From positions 2,544,501-2,608,500 of the forward strand of contig CP113055.1 of the NCBI GenBank assembly GCA_026625625.1: 64,000 nucleotides of DNA, read 5' to 3'. Under the pieces are notes generated by a model. That model had not been told where the DNA came from and searched no databases. It saw only the letters and a list, made by a program, of their open reading frames with translations. This document shows positions 17,755-25,271 of the stretch, piece after piece. The translations under genes were made by a program, and so were the position numbers. Source of the stretch: Blastomonas sp. SL216. GTDB lineage: Bacteria > Pseudomonadota > Alphaproteobacteria > Sphingomonadales > Sphingomonadaceae. The first letter of the stretch is position 1. Each line of letters opens with the position of its first letter.

Positions 17755-18852
17755 CTAGCTGCTGGCGCGGATGATCAGTTCGGGCTCCAGCAGCACCGGC
17801 TCGCAAATCTCGCCATCGATCTGGCGGAACACCATATCGACCAGCATCTTCGCGCCGGCCTGCAGATCCTGCCGGATGGTGGTGAGCGGCGGCGTGGTAT
17901 GCGCTGCCAGGATGATGTCGTCATAGCCGACCACCGCGACATCGCCAGGCACCGAAAGGCCGCGCTCGGCCAGGGCGCGCAAGGCGCTCATCGCGACGAC
18001 GTCCGAGGCGGCGAAGATGCCGTCAATGCCGGGATTCTCGTCGAGAAACGCACTCGCCGCGCTATAGGCGGCCTCTGATGTGAGGTGGATCGGCAGCGTA
18101 TGCACCCGGTCCGCGAGCCCCGCTTCGGCACAGGCCTGGAGGAACCCCTGCTGACGCTGGCCGAATTCGGGCGGGCTGGGATTGCCCAGGAACAGCAGCT
18201 TGCGCTTGCCGCGCTCGATCAGATGCCGCCCCGCGATCAGGCCGCCGCGCACATTGTCCGATCCAACGGTGACATGACGCTGGCCCTCGATGCTGGCCCC
18301 CCAGACCATCAGCGCCCGGTGACGTTCGGCTGCCGCTTCGAGTACTGCCATCTGGTCCGACTGGCCGATCACGATCGCCCCGTCGACGCGCCCGGAATCG
18401 AGCAGGTCGTCCAGCCAGCTGGTGCCCGAAGGAATGACGCGCGACAGCAGCAGGTCGAAGTTCCGCTCGGTCAGCGCATCGGCCAGATAGCCCAGCATGG
18501 TCATGAAGAACGGGTCGGATGGATGCTGATCCACCTCATGCCCCATCGGCATCACCACGCCGATCGCCTGCGCGCGGCGCAGACGCAGATTCTGCGCGAC
18601 CTGATTCGGCTTGAAACCATGCAACCGCGCCAGTTCGACCACGCGTTCGCGCGTCTTGGCGTTGATGATCGTCTTGCCTGCCAATGCCCGCGATACCGTG
18701 GACACTGAAACTCCAGCGAGCTCCGCGAGCTCCTGCATCCCGATCTTGCTGATGGTACGCGCCTTTCCCCAAAAGATGCTGCGCCGCCCCCGCCCGAGGA
18801 TGTAAACGCTCTGCGATGAATCGTCGAGCGTCTTGTCAGCATATGCTTGCAT
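17755..18852 (-). CDS. LacI family transcriptional regulator
   Basis: 365 residues. The LacI helix-turn-helix reads MQELAELAGVSVSTVSRAL, followed by the hinge NQVAQNLRLRRAQAIGVV and a periplasmic-binding-protein-like effector domain (SDNVRGGLIAGRHLIERG, IFAASDVVAMSALRALAERG, VAVVGYDD). The ATG at 18852 is chosen because AGGGG lies 5 bases upstream; it gives an N-terminal extension of about 37 residues before the HTH, unusual for LacI proteins. A start at the internal ATG at 18741 or thereabouts would trim the first HTH turn. It is divergent from a DUF2807 lipoprotein gene, with a perfect palindrome between them. Confidence 0.88.
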   Translation of the reverse strand: MQAYADKTLDDSSQSVYILGRGRRSIFWGKARTISKIGMQELAELAGVSVSTVSRALAGKTIINAKTRERVVELARLHGFKPNQVAQNLRLRRAQAIGVVMPMGHEVDQHPSDPFFMTMLGYLADALTERNFDLLLSRVIPSGTSWLDDLLDSGRVDGAIVIGQSDQMAVLEAAAERHRALMVWGASIEGQRHVTVGSDNVRGGLIAGRHLIERGKRKLLFLGNPSPPEFGQRQQGFLQACAEAGLADRVHTLPIHLTSEAAYSAASAFLDENPGIDGIFAASDVVAMSALRALAERGLSVPGDVAVVGYDDIILAAHTTPPLTTIRQDLQAGAKMLVDMVFRQIDGEICEPVLLEPELIIRASS

Positions 18853-18865
18853 TTTCACCCCTAGT

Positions 18866-18879
18866 CTGTATTAATACAG
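18866..18879. promoter_or_regulatory. Perfect 14-bp palindrome, candidate LacI-type operator
   Basis: CTGTATTAATACAG is fully self-complementary. It lies 14 bases upstream of the LacI-type regulator start (18852) and 27 bases upstream of the DUF2807 start (18906), where it could control both genes. The centre is TTAA rather than the usual CG of LacI-family operators. The same half-sites, spaced apart, occur at 3916-3939. Confidence 0.5.
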
Positions 18880-18905
18880 CAATACACATGCAAGGAGTTG
18901 TCAGC

Positions 18906-19652
18906 ATGGCCATCAAATGGAAGCACGCCCTGGTCGTCACCGCAGCCGTTATCGCACTGGCCGGGTGCAATATGGCCGACAGCGCCGAACGGATGGTCGA
19001 GGATGCATCGGCGGGATCGGACGAAGGCTGGACCAGCCAATGGTCGGGCGAACCGTTTGACCGGATCAAGCTGGCAGGGCCCGACAGCCTGACCTTCACC
19101 ACCGAAGGCGACCATGCGGTCACCGCGACCGGTGATGCCAAGGCGCTGGAAAAGCTGGAATTCCGTGTCCGCGACGGCGAGCTGCGCATCCGCCGCAAAT
19201 CGTCCACCTGGACCTTCGGCGATTCGGGCGAGGCGCTGATCAAGGTGAGCGCACCCGCGTTGCGCGGGCTGGTCATCGCCGGATCGGGATCGGCCAAGGT
19301 CGACCGGATGGAAAGCGACGAGGTCAAGCTGAGCATCGCCGGGTCCGGCGATGTCGATATTGCCGCGCTGACCGCCAAGAAGCTCGACAGCGCCATCGCA
19401 GGCAGCGGCTCGCTGCGCCTGGCGGGCAGTGCCGACAATACCGAAATCTCGATTGCAGGCTCGGGCAGCGTGCTGGGCGAGCGCTTTGCCAGCCCCACCG
19501 TCGACATCTCGATCGCAGGGTCTGGCGATGTCACCATGGCATCCGATGGCAATGTCGAGGCGAGCCTGATGGGATCGGGCGACGTCACCATCAAGGGCAA
19601 GGCCAGGTGCAAGAGCAGCGCCATGGGATCGGGCACGATCACCTGCGGCTGA
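18906..19652 (+). CDS. DUF2807 (GIN domain) lipoprotein
   Basis: 248 residues. Signal peptide with lipobox IALAGC, so the mature protein is probably a lipoprotein anchored at Cys 22 or so. Residues from about 55 on form a DUF2807 beta-helix-like domain with repeated GSG turns (IAGSGSAKV, IAGSGDVDI, IAGSGSLRL, IAGSGSVLG, IAGSGDVTM, MGSGDVTI, MGSGTITCG). The start at 18906 follows AGGAG. Two cysteines near the C-terminus (KARCKSS, ITCG) may form a disulfide, a shared feature with the second DUF2807 protein at 20391. Function of the domain is unknown; an envelope adhesion or carbohydrate-related role has been suggested only by structure. Confidence 0.85.
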   Translation: MAIKWKHALVVTAAVIALAGCNMADSAERMVEDASAGSDEGWTSQWSGEPFDRIKLAGPDSLTFTTEGDHAVTATGDAKALEKLEFRVRDGELRIRRKSSTWTFGDSGEALIKVSAPALRGLVIAGSGSAKVDRMESDEVKLSIAGSGDVDIAALTAKKLDSAIAGSGSLRLAGSADNTEISIAGSGSVLGERFASPTVDISIAGSGDVTMASDGNVEASLMGSGDVTIKGKARCKSSAMGSGTITCG

Positions 19653-19737
19653 CCGGCCAGCGCAAAAGCGGTTGCGCGCTCGCCTGCCATGCTAGACACT
19701 CCCCCGTTCCCGGCACTGCCGGGCGGGGGAGAGCAGC

Positions 19738-20394
19738 TTGAATACCGACACCACCACCAGCGAGGCAGCCGAAAGCCCGAATTTCTGGGACCGGCACATC
19801 ATGCCGCGCCTCATTACCTTTTGCTGCGGGCAACCGGCGATTGCCAAGGCGCGCAGCCGCATCGTGCCGCGCGCACAGGGCAGCGTGCTGGAACTCGGCT
19901 GTGGCGGCGGCATCAATCTCGATCACTATGACCGCGCGCGCGTGTCGGCGCTGGCCGGGGTCGATCCCTCGCCGCAACTGCTCGATACCGCGCGCGACAA
20001 GGCGCGTGCGCGCGGGTTCGATGCCGATTTCCGCGCGGGCTATGCCGAACATCTGCCCTTTGCCGATGGCGCATTCGATACCGTGCTGACCACCTTCACC
20101 CTGTGTTCGGTGCGCGATCCCCAGGCGGCACTGGGCGAAATGCGGCGCGTCCTCAAGCCTGGCGGCACGATCCTGTTCCTGGAACATGGCGCGGCGCCCG
20201 ATCCCGAGCCCGCCCGCTGGCAGCAGCGGATCGAGCCGATGTGGAAACGCATCGCCGGCGGCTGTCACCTGACCCGCCCGGTCGCGAGAAGCTTTGCCGA
20301 TCAGGGCTTTCGCCTGCACGGCTGCGACAGCCGCTACATGCCCAAGACGCCGCGCTTTCTGGGGTGGATCGAGATGGGAGAGGCCCGGCTATGA
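19738..20394 (+). CDS. Class I SAM-dependent methyltransferase
   Basis: 218 residues, starting at TTG (19738) behind GGGGGAGAGC. SAM motif I is VLELGCGGGINLDHY (near residues 45-60), then GVDPSP, and the later motifs FDTVLTTFTLCSV and MRRVLKPGGTILFLEHG are of the UbiE/METTL7 type. The C-terminal half (RIEPMWKRIAGGCHLTRPV) also fits the METTL7-like group that methylates small hydrophobic or thiol compounds; the substrate here is unknown. The stop overlaps the start of the next gene (ATGA), so the two are translationally coupled. Confidence 0.82.
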   Translation: MNTDTTTSEAAESPNFWDRHIMPRLITFCCGQPAIAKARSRIVPRAQGSVLELGCGGGINLDHYDRARVSALAGVDPSPQLLDTARDKARARGFDADFRAGYAEHLPFADGAFDTVLTTFTLCSVRDPQAALGEMRRVLKPGGTILFLEHGAAPDPEPARWQQRIEPMWKRIAGGCHLTRPVARSFADQGFRLHGCDSRYMPKTPRFLGWIEMGEARL

Positions 20395-21116
20395 CGCGGT
20401 GGTGGATTGCGGTGGCGGCAGCATCCGTGCTTTGGCCGAATGCGGTCTCGGCAGCAGAACGACGCTATACCCTGGCCAATTTCGACAAGGTGCGGATCGA
20501 AGGCGATGTCGCGGTGGAAATCACATCGGACGCCGCGCCGCGCGCCATTGCCAGCGGCGATTCACGCGCGCTCGAGGCGCTGACTGTCGAGGTGCAGGGT
20601 GGCACGCTGCTGATCCGCCGGGCGCGGACCAACGCCCCGGTCGAACGGCGCGCACGGCGGACCACGCCCGATGCGCTGCCGCTGGTCCGGGTCGGCGCGC
20701 GCAGCGTGCAGGCGCTGACCCTGCGCGGCCATGGCAGCGCGCGGCTCGACCGGCTGGTGGGGGCCAAGCCCAGCGCCACGGTCGATGGCAATGGATCGGC
20801 AGAGATTGGTGCCGTCAAGGCAGAGGCGCTGGCCGTGACCGTCACCGGCAGCGGCAGCCTGAAGATCGCAGGGGACGCTGATACGGCGCGCACGATGATG
20901 CTGGGCGATGGGCTGTTCGATGCCAAGGGCCTGAAGCTGTCGGCGCTGGATTTCACCAGCGAAGGCCCGGTGCGTGCCCGCATGCTGGTCAACGGCCCCG
21001 CGCGCATCGTGGCCAATGGCGATGCCGAGATAAGCGTGCGCGGCAAGGCGGCCTGCACCGTGCGCCAGACCGGCAATGGCCGGATCGATTGTGGCGAGGG
21101 TGAAACGCCGCGTTGA
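20391..21116 (+). CDS. DUF2807 (GIN domain) exported protein
   Basis: 241 residues with a signal peptide (MTRWWIAVAAASVLWPN, cleavage near SAA-ER). The rest is one DUF2807 domain: YTLANFDKVRIEGDVAVEIT at its start, then beta-helix turns VDGNGSAEI and VTGSGSLKI, ending in CTVRQTGNGRIDCG with a cysteine pair. Its start overlaps the methyltransferase stop by 4 bases. It is a distant paralogue of the lipoprotein at 18906, lacks the lipobox, and the GSG repeats are more degenerate. Confidence 0.82.
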   Translation: MTRWWIAVAAASVLWPNAVSAAERRYTLANFDKVRIEGDVAVEITSDAAPRAIASGDSRALEALTVEVQGGTLLIRRARTNAPVERRARRTTPDALPLVRVGARSVQALTLRGHGSARLDRLVGAKPSATVDGNGSAEIGAVKAEALAVTVTGSGSLKIAGDADTARTMMLGDGLFDAKGLKLSALDFTSEGPVRARMLVNGPARIVANGDAEISVRGKAACTVRQTGNGRIDCGEGETPR

Positions 21117-21149
21117 CCCTCTGGCGTTGAACTGCTGCGTTCGCGCGGG

Positions 21150-21380
21150 TCAGCGCTTGCGCCGGTCCATGTACCAGATCGCGCCGTGCAGCGCCGCGCC
21201 GCCGCCCAGCCCTGCGAGAAAGCCGATCGAGGGCTGGCCCAGAAATCCGCCGATCACCGTGCCGGCCAGCGTCCCAATCGCCATGAACACGCCGCCAGCG
21301 CGGGCGGGAGGGGGCGCCTTGTCAGAAGAAGCATTGACCATGCCCGCGCCCATGCCATGGCGGGCCGGAATTTGCCACAT
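21150..21380 (-). CDS. Small membrane protein, unknown
   Basis: Up to 76 residues. The C-terminal part has two glycine-rich hydrophobic segments (GVFMAIGTLAGTVIGGFLG and IGFLAGLGGGAALHGAIWY) and a basic tail MDRRKR, so it probably spans the inner membrane twice. No family is recognised. The true start is uncertain: ATGs at 21380, 21353 and 21341 are in frame and none has a good ribosome site. Confidence 0.5.
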   Translation of the reverse strand: MWQIPARHGMGAGMVNASSDKAPPPARAGGVFMAIGTLAGTVIGGFLGQPSIGFLAGLGGGAALHGAIWYMDRRKR

Positions 21381-21524
21381 GCAATCACACCGGTTTCCAA
21401 ACGTCAGACCCTAACGCGCGGTTTACCATTGCGGTTGAGCGTTCCTCCATCGCCCGTCTGTATCAGCAACCAGACGCCCGCCAGCGTCGGGTGCGGCCAT
21501 AACGACAAGGACAGACGAGCCCCT

Positions 21525-21734
21525 ATGAACCTGCCGTATATCGGAAGCCGCGAAGCCTATGACGATGCCTGCAAGCTGCTTTCGCATTATGGCGAAACGG
21601 CCGGGATAGAGGCATCCGACCGGGCCGAGGCGGCGCGGGCACGCGGCAACCACATCCATTTCTGCCACTGGCGCCAGATCGAACGGCTGCTGGTGATCCT
21701 GACGATCGACCAGAGCATCGGCACGGTGCATTGA
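21525..21734 (+). CDS. Conserved small hypothetical protein
   Basis: 69 residues, cytosolic. Pattern: REAYDDACKLLSHYGETA, then GNHIHFCHWRQIERLLVIL. I recognise similar small proteins from sphingomonad genomes, but no function is assigned. The HxHFCxW segment could bind a metal, which is only a guess. The start at 21525 is weakly supported by AAGGA further upstream. It is convergent with the hydrolase gene. Confidence 0.6.
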   Translation: MNLPYIGSREAYDDACKLLSHYGETAGIEASDRAEAARARGNHIHFCHWRQIERLLVILTIDQSIGTVH

Positions 21735-21760
21735 TCCCTGCCCGCTGGGCAGACGGGCCA

Positions 21761-22528
21761 TCAGCGCCGGGAGAGATAGGCCTGCAGCGCCGAATAATGG
21801 GACAGGCCGGGCAGCTTTTCCAGTTGCACGCATCGGCTGAGCTTATGCGCCAGATCGTCTGCCATGGCCGGCGGTGACCAATTGTCCTCCTCGCCATGGA
21901 AGATCGCCACCGGCGCATCGACCTCGGCCAGCAGCGCGGACCAGTCACCGACATAATGCAGGATTTCGCGGCGATAGCCTTGAGACCCCTCGTTCAGCGC
22001 GGCGCGCAGCACCTGTTGCATCGCGGCCTCAAATGCGGGCGATTCTGCCAGCGCACCATCGGCCCCTTGCGCCGTGGCAAACAGCATCCTGAACATCTGC
22101 GCGGGCAGCCATCTTGCCATGGCCGCCTGCATTCTGGTCATCAGCCCGAACATCAGCGGGCTCGCTGCCGCCATGCGGAACACCGGAGCGCCCGCCATGC
22201 TGCCCAGATAGTCGCCAAGGTCGAGCGGGGCTGCTGCTGATATGAGATCGATATGGTGCACCTGCGCACCCAGATGCGGCGCGGTGCGCAGCGCTGCGCT
22301 CGCCCCCAGCGAGAAACCGATCAGGTGCAGCGGCACGCCGGGAAACAGGTGCCGAATGTCGTCCGCGAGCTGAGCGAAGTAATCTGCAGCCGAATGTCCC
22401 GCGCCGGATCCGGTGCGCGCCACGACATGGAATCCGTCGGTGCGGCTCTTGATGTCCGCGCCAAACAGGCCGAGTTCGTCCGCACTGCCCGGCAGCCCGT
22501 GAAAATAGATGATCTGTGCCTCAGCCAT
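21761..22528 (-). CDS. Alpha/beta hydrolase family protein
   Basis: 255 residues, cytosolic. Fold markers: [15 protein letters not shown] (oxyanion strand), [12 protein letters not shown] with the G-x-S-x-G nucleophile elbow (Ser near residue 78), Asp in [11 protein letters not shown] and His in [10 protein letters not shown] near the end, so a full Ser-Asp-His triad can be placed. Substrate unknown; esterase or thioesterase activity is plausible. Its start overlaps the recF stop by 8 bases, so it is cotranscribed with recF. Confidence 0.8.
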   Translation of the reverse strand: MAEAQIIYFHGLPGSADELGLFGADIKSRTDGFHVVARTGSGAGHSAADYFAQLADDIRHLFPGVPLHLIGFSLGASAALRTAPHLGAQVHHIDLISAAAPLDLGDYLGSMAGAPVFRMAAASPLMFGLMTRMQAAMARWLPAQMFRMLFATAQGADGALAESPAFEAAMQQVLRAALNEGSQGYRREILHYVGDWSALLAEVDAPVAIFHGEEDNWSPPAMADDLAHKLSRCVQLEKLPGLSHYSALQAYLSRR

Positions 22529-23609
22529 CGCCGATGTTCGCCACCCCTGCACTGACGCACCAGTTGGCGCGGCCTGCGATCGGTACGGCGTCAAACAGCG
22601 AGGCATCGGTGCCCGTCATCCATACCTGGCCGGATCGGTCGGCAAGCTGCTCATAGAGCGCTGCGCGGCGCGCCGGGTCGAGATGCGCGGCGACCTCGTC
22701 GAGCAGTAGGATCAACCGGCTGCCGCGCCGCTCGGCGACCAGATCGGCATGCGCCAGGATGATCGCGATCAGCATCGCCTTCTGCTCGCCGGTGGAACAG
22801 AGCGCAGCGGCCTGGCCCTTCTGCCGCATCGTGACGATCGGGTCATCGCGGTGCGGCCCGGCCAGCGCGCGGCCCGCGGCCTTGTCGCGCGACCGGCCTG
22901 CACGCAGCGCCGCGGCCAGCGCGTCCGCATCGCTCGGCCCCTTGCGCTCCAGCGCGAGTGTGGGCTGGGCGAAGGGCCCAGCCTCGAGCGCCCCGATCTG
23001 CACGTCGAGCGCTTCGAGCGTATCGGCTCGCGCCGCCGCGATCGCCGCGCCATGCTCGGCCATGCGGACCTCCAGCGCGTCGATCCAGCCCGGATCGGCA
23101 GGACGATCGGCGGCCAGCAGCCGGTTGCGCTCGCGCATCGCGGCCTCGTAGCGCGCAGCATGGCGGGCATGCGCCGGGTGCAGCGCCAGCACCAGCCGGT
23201 CGAGAAACCGCCTGCGTCCGCCAGCGCTCTCCAGGAACAACCGGTCCATTGCCGGGGTCAGCCACACCACTGCCAGCCAGTCGGCCAGGCTGTTGGCCGC
23301 CGCCGCCGCACCATTGACGCGCACCTGCCGCCGCGACGGGCTGTCCGCAGCCGTGCCGGTGCCGATGCGCACCTCTTCCTCGCGCAGCGCAGCGGCGATG
23401 GCAAAGCAGCCGGGGCCCTGCTGGCGCGCCATCTGCTCGATAGCGGCCCGGCGCATGCCCCGGCCCGGCGCGAGCAGCGATATCGCCTCGAGAATATTGG
23501 TCTTGCCCGCGCCGTTATCGCCCCAGATCACGTTGAACCGCGCCCCCGCCTGAAGCCGGGTCGCCTCATGGTTGCGGAACTGGGTGAGAGAGAGGGAGGA
23601 AAGCGCCAT
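22521..23609 (-). CDS. recF: DNA replication/repair protein RecF
   Basis: 362 residues. RecF is an SMC-like ATPase that helps load RecA at gaps. Walker [10 protein letters not shown] at residues 30-38, LSLTQFRNH at the N-terminus, the ABC signature region [18 protein letters not shown] near 285, and Walker [14 protein letters not shown] near 315. Length is normal. Here it is followed by a hydrolase gene rather than gyrB, so it is outside the dnaA-dnaN-recF-gyrB order, as often happens in this order. Confidence 0.94.
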   Translation of the reverse strand: MALSSLSLTQFRNHEATRLQAGARFNVIWGDNGAGKTNILEAISLLAPGRGMRRAAIEQMARQQGPGCFAIAAALREEEVRIGTGTAADSPSRRQVRVNGAAAAANSLADWLAVVWLTPAMDRLFLESAGGRRRFLDRLVLALHPAHARHAARYEAAMRERNRLLAADRPADPGWIDALEVRMAEHGAAIAAARADTLEALDVQIGALEAGPFAQPTLALERKGPSDADALAAALRAGRSRDKAAGRALAGPHRDDPIVTMRQKGQAAALCSTGEQKAMLIAIILAHADLVAERRGSRLILLLDEVAAHLDPARRAALYEQLADRSGQVWMTGTDASLFDAVPIAGRANWCVSAGVANIGDG

Positions 23610-23784
23610 CTGCGGCCCGCTATAGCGGCTTGAAACGCTGACCGCGCGCAAAATCGCATAGGGCCCGGCGCGCGCGACCCAAGCGATCCCAAAACATCGT
23701 GAATATTCCCAAACCTTCGCATTCAGCTGGGAGCAAGAATTGTGCCCGCGCGTATAATCTTCTGAAATACATAGGTTTTTCGGT

Positions 23785-23801
23785 TTGGCACGCCCTGTGC
23801 A
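23785..23801 (+). promoter_or_regulatory. Sigma-54-type (-24/-12) promoter for the small psp unit
   Basis: TTGGCACG-CCCT-GTGCA matches the sigma-54 consensus TTGGCACG-N4-TTGCA at all but one fixed position, with the required GG-N10-GC spacing (GG 23787-23788, GC 23799-23800). Transcription would start near 23811, about 55 bases before the 42-residue gene. Phage-shock genes are sigma-54/PspF dependent in enterobacteria, and a PspC protein is the second gene here, which supports the call. Confidence 0.6.
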
Positions 23802-23866
23802 ACGTATCTGGCATCTCCCGACGGACAGTCCGAAGGGACACCGAAACACCTTGAAAGGACAACATC

Positions 23867-23995
23867 ATGCTCTCGTTCTCGACCTTCAACACCAACGTTC
23901 TGGCTGCCATCTGCGCTCTCGCCACCTCGGCACTTTTCATCGGCCTGAGCGTAGGTCCTGCAGAAATCGGCACCATGTCGGTGATGGTCATCTGA
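23867..23995 (+). CDS. Small single-pass membrane protein (42 aa) upstream of PspC
   Basis: Starts at 23867 behind GAAAGGAC. Sequence begins MLSFSTFNTNVLAAICALA and has one hydrophobic segment of about 20 residues (VLAAICALATSALFIGLSV), ending in MSVMVI. Too short for standard gene finders. The good ribosome site, the position 45 bases before the PspC gene and the sigma-54-like promoter upstream all support a real gene. Function unknown; a phage-shock membrane partner is an inference from position only. Confidence 0.6.
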   Translation: MLSFSTFNTNVLAAICALATSALFIGLSVGPAEIGTMSVMVI

Positions 23996-24040
23996 CCGCC
24001 TGACGCTCTCACCATCTTCACGGTTTAAAGGGAAACCAAC

Positions 24041-24229
24041 ATGAACAACCGCTCTTTCCATCTCGACAAGTCGAACGGCAAGCTGATGGGCGTCTGCTCG
24101 GGCATCGCCAACTATTTCGACTGGGACGTGAACCTGATCCGCATCGCCTTCGTGCTCGCCGCCTTGTTCGGCATCGGCGCACCGGTGCTGATCTATCTGG
24201 TCATCGGCCTGATCGCTTCCGACCGCTGA
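24041..24229 (+). CDS. pspC: PspC domain protein
   Basis: 62 residues, almost exactly one PspC domain: RSFHLDKSNGKLMGVCSGIANYF, then WDVNLIRIAFVLAALFGIGAPVLIYLVIGLI as a hydrophobic hairpin. PspC is an inner membrane sensor of the phage-shock (envelope stress) response. No pspA, pspB or pspF lies beside it. It is cotranscribed with the 42-residue gene and probably driven by the sigma-54-type promoter at 23785. Confidence 0.85.
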   Translation: MNNRSFHLDKSNGKLMGVCSGIANYFDWDVNLIRIAFVLAALFGIGAPVLIYLVIGLIASDR

Positions 24230-24262
24230 GCGGGAGGCAGCCGATGCCGGGCCAGCCCCCGA

Positions 24263-25087
24263 TCAGACCTTCGTGCTGAACGGCGTGAAATCGGTGGCGG
24301 TATCGAATACCTCCACCCCCTCGCGCCGCTTCAGCCAGCCGACCACGGCATAGGTCACCGGCGTCAGCACAACTTCCCAGCTCACCTTGAGCAGCCAGTT
24401 GGTGATCATCACGGTGACGACCTGCTCTGTGCTCCAGATGCCGAGAAAGGCGACCGGATAGAAGACCAGGCTGTCTACCGCCTGGCCAAAGACGGTCGAG
24501 CCGATCGTGCGGCTCCACAGCATCTTGCCTGCGGTCCATACTTTCATGCGCGCCAGCACCACCGAGTTCACGAACTCGCCTGCCCAAAAGCCGAGCGTGG
24601 ATGCCACCACGATCCGCCAGGTGCTTCCGAAGACCGATTCATAGGTGGCCTGGCAAATCGGCCCGGTGTCGGTCGTGCCACCGCCCGCATTCTTCATCAC
24701 CACCATATCGGCAGCGCCGCACCACCAGCCCGGCGACGCTGGCATCGCGACGACGGCCCAGCTCATGAATGCCAGAAACAGCAGCGCGCCAAAGCCCGCC
24801 CAGATCACCCGCCTGGCCCGCGCATATCCATAGATTTCGGTGAGCACATCGCCGATCACATAGCCCAGCGGGAAGAACAGGATTCCTGCGCCGAACAGAT
24901 AGGTCGATCCGAATATCGTGACCTCGCTAAGCTTCGATGCGCCAATGATGTTCGACAGCAGCAGCACCGTGACGAACGCGGCCATCACGAAATCATAATA
25001 GCGGAAGCGGTGCGTGGCGGGGTCGAAGCCGCCGCCCGTCTCTAGGCTGTGGCTGGTTGTGGCGGGTTCGGCAGAGGAGCTGTGCAT
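24263..25087 (-). CDS. Queuosine precursor transporter (YhhQ/VUT family)
   Basis: About 274 residues, inner membrane. Family markers: NIIGASKLSEV, FPLGYVIGDVLTEIYGYARARRVIW, and WAGEFVNSVVLARMKVWTAGKMLWSRTIGSTVFGQAVDSLVFYP, the conserved core of YhhQ. It imports preQ0/preQ1-type precursors for the tRNA base queuosine. An extra loop with WWCGAADMVV and PICQATYESVF is common in alphaproteobacterial members. ATG at 25087 is preferred (AGG 5 bases upstream); 25099 is possible. Confidence 0.85.
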   Translation of the reverse strand: MHSSSAEPATTSHSLETGGGFDPATHRFRYYDFVMAAFVTVLLLSNIIGASKLSEVTIFGSTYLFGAGILFFPLGYVIGDVLTEIYGYARARRVIWAGFGALLFLAFMSWAVVAMPASPGWWCGAADMVVMKNAGGGTTDTGPICQATYESVFGSTWRIVVASTLGFWAGEFVNSVVLARMKVWTAGKMLWSRTIGSTVFGQAVDSLVFYPVAFLGIWSTEQVVTVMITNWLLKVSWEVVLTPVTYAVVGWLKRREGVEVFDTATDFTPFSTKV

Positions 25088-25153
25088 CACGCCTGCCATA
25101 TCGCGGTTTGCACGCACCTGCAAAGCCCGCTATTGCGCCCCCACCACCCAAGC

Positions 25154-25230
25154 GCGCCCTTAGCTCAGCTGGATAGAGCACGAGACTTCTAATCTTGAGG
25201 CCGCAGGTTCGACTCCTGCAGGGCGCGCCA
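25154..25230 (+). tRNA. tRNA-Arg (anticodon UCU)
   Basis: Acceptor GCGCCCT (25154-25160) pairs with AGGGCGC (25220-25226), followed by discriminator G and an encoded CCA (25228-25230). D arm TAGCTCAGCTGGATAGAGCA, anticodon loop CTTCTAA with TCT at 25188-25190, T arm GCAGGTTCGACTCCTGC. 77 bases with CCA; all arms pair. Confidence 0.97.
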
Positions 25231-25271
25231 GGGGGGCGGGCTTGACCCGTCCAGGCGGCGCCGATGCGCGA

